Positions 34,605 to 40,203 of a DNA stretch of 40,203 nucleotides are shown in pieces (position 1 is the stretch's first letter; the number at the start of each line of letters is the position of its first letter). The DNA is taken from assembly GCA_048213135.1 (NCBI GenBank), contig PS015104.1:12855-53057 (forward strand), given 5' to 3'. Under the pieces are notes generated by a model. It did not search any database. It saw only the letters and a program-made list of their open reading frames with translations, and was not told the DNA's origin. Origin of the DNA: Reclinomonas americana ATCC 50394 (lineage: Eukaryota > Jakobida > Jakobea > Jakobida). The translations under genes were made by a program, and so were the position numbers.

Positions 34605-37600
34605 AGGAGGCGGACGACGGCACTTGGATGGGATGCTGCAGGCGGTGCGTAAATTGTCGACTGAGGTCGCGCAGGCGCGTCACCTGCAAGCATGCACCCA
34701 TCCAGCAGGTTTAAGAGAACGTTTCTGCTTGCGGGCACCCCAATCACCCGCCGACGCACCTCATTCTCTCGCTCCATCCACTCCAAATCAAACATGTGCT
34801 GTACAACAAAATTGTGCTCCTCGTCCTCGTCGAGCACCGCCGCTGTCGTCGTGCCCCGCACGTCACTGGGGCGGCCCGACGCCGCCGCATAAAGGGGCGG
34901 TGACGAGGGCGCCATCAAGAGCTCCGTCGAAAACAGATGCGGCAGTGGACTGAATTCGCCGCTGGCCGTTCGCCCGCCCTGCGACTCCGAGGCCATGCCA
35001 CCTCCGGCTCCGCCGCCGACTCCCAACTGCCCGACACTCAGCAGATTCTTGGTGTTTGACGAGGCCTCACGCCGCGGCGACACATCGGCCGACACCGACA
35101 CGCCGCCGCCATACGAATCGTGCACCTTTCCCTCGTGACCAGCATTCGCATGCGCTGCCAAGCGTGTCTCCGAGGCCGCGCTGAGCGGCACGCGTGGTGT
35201 CACCTCCGGCACCGGGAGCACATCGATCGGCAGCGACGGCACCACCGACGGGCGCGGTGGCGAGCGGTGGTACTCCTCACGCATTTGCTGTGGCGACATG
35301 TCAGCAGTCTTCCTTCCCTCTCACACACACTATTCCCCCTTGGCTTACCTTGGTCGGCGACGGCGTGCTGGTTCCCATCGTGTACTCGCCCTCCGACTCC
35401 TCCCCGTTGAGACTCCAGTCGCTGGAGGTGTTCAGCGGATCCCCAATGGCGGCGCCGGGCACACGTTCCGCCGGCACTCCCAGCGTTCGCGGACTGCCCA
35501 CTGGCGTGCTCTTCTTCGACAACGTCTTGCGCCGCTCCTCCACCACCCGCTTCACCCGCTGAATGTGCTGCTTCAGCGCTTCAGTGTCACGCTGTCGCTG
35601 CGCTGTCAAGCGAGACCGCTCGTCGCTCAGCAGCTCCCCAATCGCCTCCTGCATCGTCTTGGAACTGACGGCCGAGATGGCGCCAGCCGAACTCCGACGC
35701 CCACCAATCATCGTGGGTCTCTGCTGCTGCTGCTGCTGTTGTTGTTGTGGCTGCGGGGGCGGTGGTGGTGGTGGTGGCGGTGCTACTGCCGGTGGTTGTG
35801 ATGCGCCAGTTCGATCTCGCGGTGACGTCGAGAGGAGCGACTCGGTGGTGCGCAGCCGCTCCAGCGACACGCCCGGCAAGTTCATCGTGCCCGAGATCTC
35901 GTTGAAGCTGTGCGCCAGTTGCTCCAGTGACGGTGCATTCGGCGCCGCGGCACCCGCCGCCAGCGGACTGGTCACCACGCCCTGCGCCACACCCTCGCCC
36001 GACCGGCGAACGCCTTTTCTCCGCGAATCCTCTGCAGTGTCGTTGCTGAAGGAGACGGCGGCGAGGGTGGCAGCCATCGACGGCCGCTCCTCCACTCGAC
36101 TGGTCAGGTTGCCGGACCGAGAGTCGCGCTCGGAGCTCTTGGAGCGTGCCGAGGCCGAATCACGAGGCGTAATCGGCGCACTCTTGGTGCCGCTCTTGGA
36201 GCGCGCGGCTACCACCGCCTGGTGCGGTTGTCCAAGGCTGCCGACTGTGACCGGCTTTTGCAAATGGACGGAAATGGTGGTCGTCGCCGGCAGCGGTGTC
36301 ACCGTCGTGGCAGAGGGGCGCATCGGCGGATACGTGACGGTGCGTGAGCCGACAGGCGGACTCACGACAGCGGCAGCCGTCGTCGACGTGGTTGTGGTTC
36401 CGCTTGCGCCGGCCGACAGCGAGGCATTCAGTCGCGGACTCGCCGCCGGACTGGAGCCGCTCTTGTTGGGCGACACCTTGGCCGCCGCCTTGCCGCCCTT
36501 GACCACAGACACACGCGCCGCCACGGATTCGTCGACGTGTGTCGGCGACAGTGTCGACGCGCTGAATGGTGAGTGCACGAGCGCCCGGCCAATGAGCTCA
36601 TCCAGCGCTGCTGCGCCTCCACTACCACCGTCTCCTCCGCCATGAGCTGGCTCCGTTGTCATGCGTCGATTGACACGCGGACTGTTGCCGCCACCCGTGG
36701 TCGCCCCCGCACTGATTCGTCGCCGATGATTGCTGCGAGTCTGCGACGCCAAAATAATGCACCATGTCAGCAAATGAGCAGACCGGGCGATGAGAGAGGG
36801 GAAAATGCGCACCACATCGAGGTCTGTCGCGCTGGGTTTCGGTGGAGACACGGGAGGCGATGCAGATGCAGCAAAAACAGCAGCAGCAGCAGTTGGTGCT
36901 AGTACAGGTGGAGGGGAGGCCAGTGGAGAATCCGCAGAGGTGACAATCGGCGAACTGCCGCGACCCGTGGTCTTCAGGAACGAGGGTGCGGGGACGGGAG
37001 AACCGCGCGACGCGGGAGCAGCAACGGCGGCCGCTGGTCCTCTGGCGCTCCGATGAGCACCCACGGGACGGCCACCGTCCTCCAACACAGAGTCCACCGG
37101 CGACTTCCACTCCAGCGCCTCGGCCGCCGGCGACATGCCCATTCGACTCCCAAACATGGCCTCGTCGGGCGACAGCGGCAGCTCCACAGGTGGTGCGGCA
37201 GCCGCCGGCTCGAACAGTCGATTGAACTTGACTCGATCGTGCGGATCCGGCGGCACGAGTGGACCAGTGCCGGAGCGTGGCGGTGGTGGTTGCAGGAAGC
37301 GGCGTGCACTGCTCGGGGCCGCGATGGGGGACAGCTGGGGGGACGGGCAACGGGTGAGTCAATGTGACGCGAAAGGGGGAAAGGGGTGAAGTATGTTCCT
37401 CTCTCTCTCCAATTCTGCTGCTGGGCGTGTGCGCGTGCGTGAAGTCCCTCTTTTCGCACGTGTGTACATGTGTGTGTGTGCACGAAACGACGTTTTGTGA
37501 TGGTGGCGACTGCACACCACTGCCGCCATCAGCGGGTGGAGGTGAGCCCATGCTCTCGGGTGAGGTGAGAATGGAGCGCTCCGACTTGAAAATGCTCTCG

Positions 37601-39937
37601 ACACGCATCACTGCAGAGGCAGAGATGAGTCAGGACACAGAAGACAGAAAACAAAGCGAAACACAGCATACCTTGCTCGAGCACACTGCTCCGCCACTCG
37701 CTGTTGCGCTTGATGACATCCATGTACGTGGAAGAGGTCCGCGAGGTCAGCTGGAGCGGTGTCTCCTGATTGACGCCCCACCAGAACACAGTGCCGCGGT
37801 CTGCACGCATGTTCCATGTGAGTGAGCAAGCCACAGGAATCAAAACACACAGTCTCACATCAAGGGCGATCTCTCTTCGAGCCAAGATGGATCTCACATG
37901 TGCACCTGAGCCTGGCACAAGGAACTGACCTTCGCCCACCAACTCCCTTGTATCTCACTCTGTCGCCTGACACTCCTCTCTCTCTCTCTCTCTCTCTCAT
38001 ACGCCCAAACATAAACATCGCCCATTTGCTTTCGATGGTCCTTCTAATCTGTTGCTTAGGCAACCCCACTTGCTAGATCGCATGCCGCGCAGATCTATTT
38101 CATCCATTTCTCCCAGTCTCTTTTTTCACTCTTGGTGCATGTGTTCTTCCTCCTCTGTCTTCTTCTTCCTCCTCCTCCTTTTCTTGTTCTTCTTCTTCTC
38201 GTTTTTCTCCTTCCTTCTCTTTCCTCTTCTTCTCCTCCTCCTTCTTCCTTTCTCTGTATTCTCTCTTCCTTCCATCGTACTCGCTCCTTCCCCTTCTGCT
38301 TCCTCGCCTCAACAACCCTCACCTGTCACCGCCACACAATGCGAAGGCGAGCAGACCAGATCGCGCACATTGTGACCCGTGAGAGCCTCCACCACGGTCG
38401 GCTGCGACGACGACTCGGACGACCCGCGTGCCAACAGCCCGTCCGCCCGATTGCCCCACGAATAGAGAGCGCCGGTCTCTGTCACCGCAAAACTCGACTC
38501 CTTTTCCGCAAACACTCGCAGCACTCGTAATCTCTCGAGTCCCGACACTGGCAGCAGCGAATCTGCGCGTCGCCGCCGAAGCACAATCAGCAAACAATCA
38601 CACCACGAATCCGACTCTTTTCTTGAGCGCACCATGTGACGATGTTCCGGGACCGAGTTGACCCTGCTTGTTGACACCGCAGCCGACCACGTGCCCATCC
38701 ACGGTCAAAAACAGCACGTGCCGTGAGCCAGTGGCACAATCCACAAAATTGCCCTGCACCGAGTGCGAGTGCGTCACCCGCTTGCCGTCCTGCACCCACC
38801 AGAATGCCCGTGACTCTGCGCGCCACGAGTATTAGCAAGCGGTTACAAATAGAGAGGCGACATTTCCCGCAAAAGACGAGTCACCAGTGCAGGCACAAAA
38901 CCGCGCCACCAACGACGCCGCCGACATGCCAATGACAGGCTCACGGCCAATCGGTTCTCGGTCATCCACCACCGCCGCCTCGTTCCACGTGTTGAGCAAG
39001 GCGGCTTCTAATGGTGGTGGTTCACCTGCGCAATGAATGAAAAGAGTGAGACAGAGAGAGAAAAGCGACAATGCGAAGCCACAAAACACTACTCACCAAC
39101 TGCGCCCACTGGCCGCTCCGCCACCATCTCCAGCGCCTCCGACACACTCCTCGCAGTAATGCTGCTCTTGGTCGACGCTAATTGTGTGGGAGACCAGACC
39201 AGTACGTGCCGGCCACTTCGATGTTGGTCTGCGGGTGTGTAGGAGAAGAGAAATGGTGAGAAGGGAGAGAAAGAGGGAAAGGAGGAGAAAGAGGGAAGGG
39301 AGGAGAAAGAGGGAACGAAGGAGAAAGAGGGAGGGGAGGAGAAAGAGGGATGAGACAAAAAGAAGGAACGGATGAGAAAGAGAGACGGGAGGAGAAAGAG
39401 GGAATGGAGGAGAAAGAGGGAAGGGAAGAGAAAGAGGGAACGGAGGAGAAAGAGGGAAGGGAGAGAAAGAGGGAACGAATGCAGAGATAGAAGCGAGAAG
39501 GACGCGGAGAATGATAGACACGCAGAAGAAAGAGAACTGAGATGAAGGCACCCTCCCCCTGTGATGCCTCTTTCCCTTGGACTCACCAATGGCCACCGCC
39601 AAATGCGACTCGCCCACGCTCATGTGCGTCACCGACACATGTCCACCGCCCAGCATCGCCATTTGATCCACATGCACCGTGCCGAGCTCCGAGTCGACCT
39701 CCACGCGATACACATGCATCGACTGCGCATCGGAGATGGCAAACAAGAAGCGCCCGTCCTCCACCAACACCATGCGCTTGGCTCGCTTCACACTGGCATG
39801 ACAGGAACCGACACGCAGCGGCTGCAGCACGTTGCTGTCCCCGTCGCCATCGTCGGCGGCCAGCGACGAAGCCGTGGCCGCAGCACGTCGCTGCCAGGCA
39901 CTCAACTCGCGAGTTGACCAGCCACTGGGGTCACCAG
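33294..39937 (-). CDS. RCC1-type beta-propeller protein with disordered and coiled-coil regions (5' partial)
   Basis: Exons (minus): 39937-39587, 39228-39097, 39025-38885, 38815-38633, 38562-38323, 37800-37672, 37610-37492, 37334-36813, 36740-35349, 35287-34760, 34683-34408, 33737-33294; 1484 residues visible, all phases consistent. The start lies upstream of the window. Residues 1-395 read as RCC1-like blades: HVLFLTVDGHVVGCGVNKQG + QLG, ESSFAVTETGALYSWGNRAD and HCVAVTDRGTVFWWGVN. Residues about 395-1235 are Ser/Pro/Ala-rich and probably disordered, with a proline run and a (Q)9-type run. Residues about 1240-1380 look coiled coil (LQRMAKELKRARQQAAEWKQ). The tail is Gly/Lys/Gln-rich with a possible nuclear signal (GKKRRVGGGEQKKR). 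RCC1 propellers often act as exchange factors or scaffolds; which applies here cannot be told. All donors are ordinary, with none GTTGCG; that at 37491 (GTCGTT) is the weakest junction. Confidence 0.8.
39246..39478. repeat. GGAGAAAGAGGGAA minisatellite
   Basis: About 14-base purine units repeated some 15 times in the intron 39229-39586 of the RCC1-type gene. Confidence 0.9.
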
Positions 39938-40203
39938 CTGCACAAAGAGGGAAGAGTGAGGGAAAGAGAAGGGCGATGAGATGCAGAGAGAGAGAGAGAG
40001 AGAAGAAGGATCAGAGGCCACAGTCTCACTCTCTGAGAGAGACAGAAGGATGAAGAAGGCTTATAATGCATCGGAATGAGTGCGTCAGTGACAAGGAGAA
40101 ACCCAACAGAGAAGAGAGGAGTTGCAGTGAGAGAGACTGAAGAATGAAAGAGCGTGTCATAAGGCGTCGGAAGGAGACGGTTTCCAAGGCATTGACTCAG
40201 TAA
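39938..40203. other. Probable intron at the window edge
   Basis: Follows (on the minus strand, precedes) the acceptor at 39938-39940. It is GA-rich with no ORF or exon that I can support; the next upstream exon of the RCC1-type gene is probably beyond the window. Confidence 0.5.

Overview
This is a gene-dense, intron-rich stretch of nuclear DNA from a unicellular eukaryote whose lineage I cannot fix. The evidence is many short spliceosomal introns (mostly 55-100 nt, acceptor CAG or TAG), G+C-rich third codon positions, and eukaryote-only proteins (VPS13, VPS26, trimethyllysine dioxygenase). Long CT/GA, TG and minisatellite tracts sit in introns and between genes, often beside assembly gaps. 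All gene models below were spliced by hand. I accepted junctions only when the reading phase carried across, and several complete models sum to an exact multiple of three.

Layout: (1) 1-6219, +, 3' part of VPS13. (2) 6300-9922, -, eight-exon type II membrane galactosyltransferase-like protein. (3) 10650-11282, -, single-exon secreted EGF-like protein. (4) 11869-14075, +, six-exon RHS/Crinkler-like P-loop NTPase with a mitochondrial-looking N terminus. (5) 14568-16606, +, seven-exon trimethyllysine dioxygenase (carnitine synthesis), probably mitochondrial. (6) 16650-23045, -, 23 visible exons of a eukaryotic FtsX/MacB-type permease, 5' end lost in a gap. (7) 24165-24750, +, small unknown gene. 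(8) 25719-27052, -, Cys-rich membrane protein, 3' end in a gap. (9) 28437-28565, -, orphan exon. (10) 30754-33197, +, retromer VPS26, N terminus in a gap. (11) 33294-39937, -, RCC1-type propeller protein with a long disordered region and coiled coil, 5' end outside the window.

Convergent neighbours are very close: 80, 43 and 96 nt between stop codons. No operon-like or pathway logic links the genes, and VPS13 and VPS26 are both membrane-traffic proteins but there is no sign that this is more than coincidence.

The most unusual signal is a second class of 5' splice site. Sixteen introns in four genes begin with the invariant hexamer GTTGCG (usually GTTGCGT) instead of the usual GTGAGT/GTGCGT. 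Reading phase, and in the FtsX gene protein homology, require these junctions. GTTGCGT equals the common donor GTGCGT with one extra T, and a GTTGAGT donor in VPS26 is likewise GTGAGT plus one T, which suggests donors recognised with a bulged nucleotide or by a variant spliceosome component. Other points of interest are the FtsX-type permease itself, the Cys-rich membrane protein, the RHS-like protein with an altered Walker A, an inverted 24-bp minisatellite, and long introns built from local tandem repeats.
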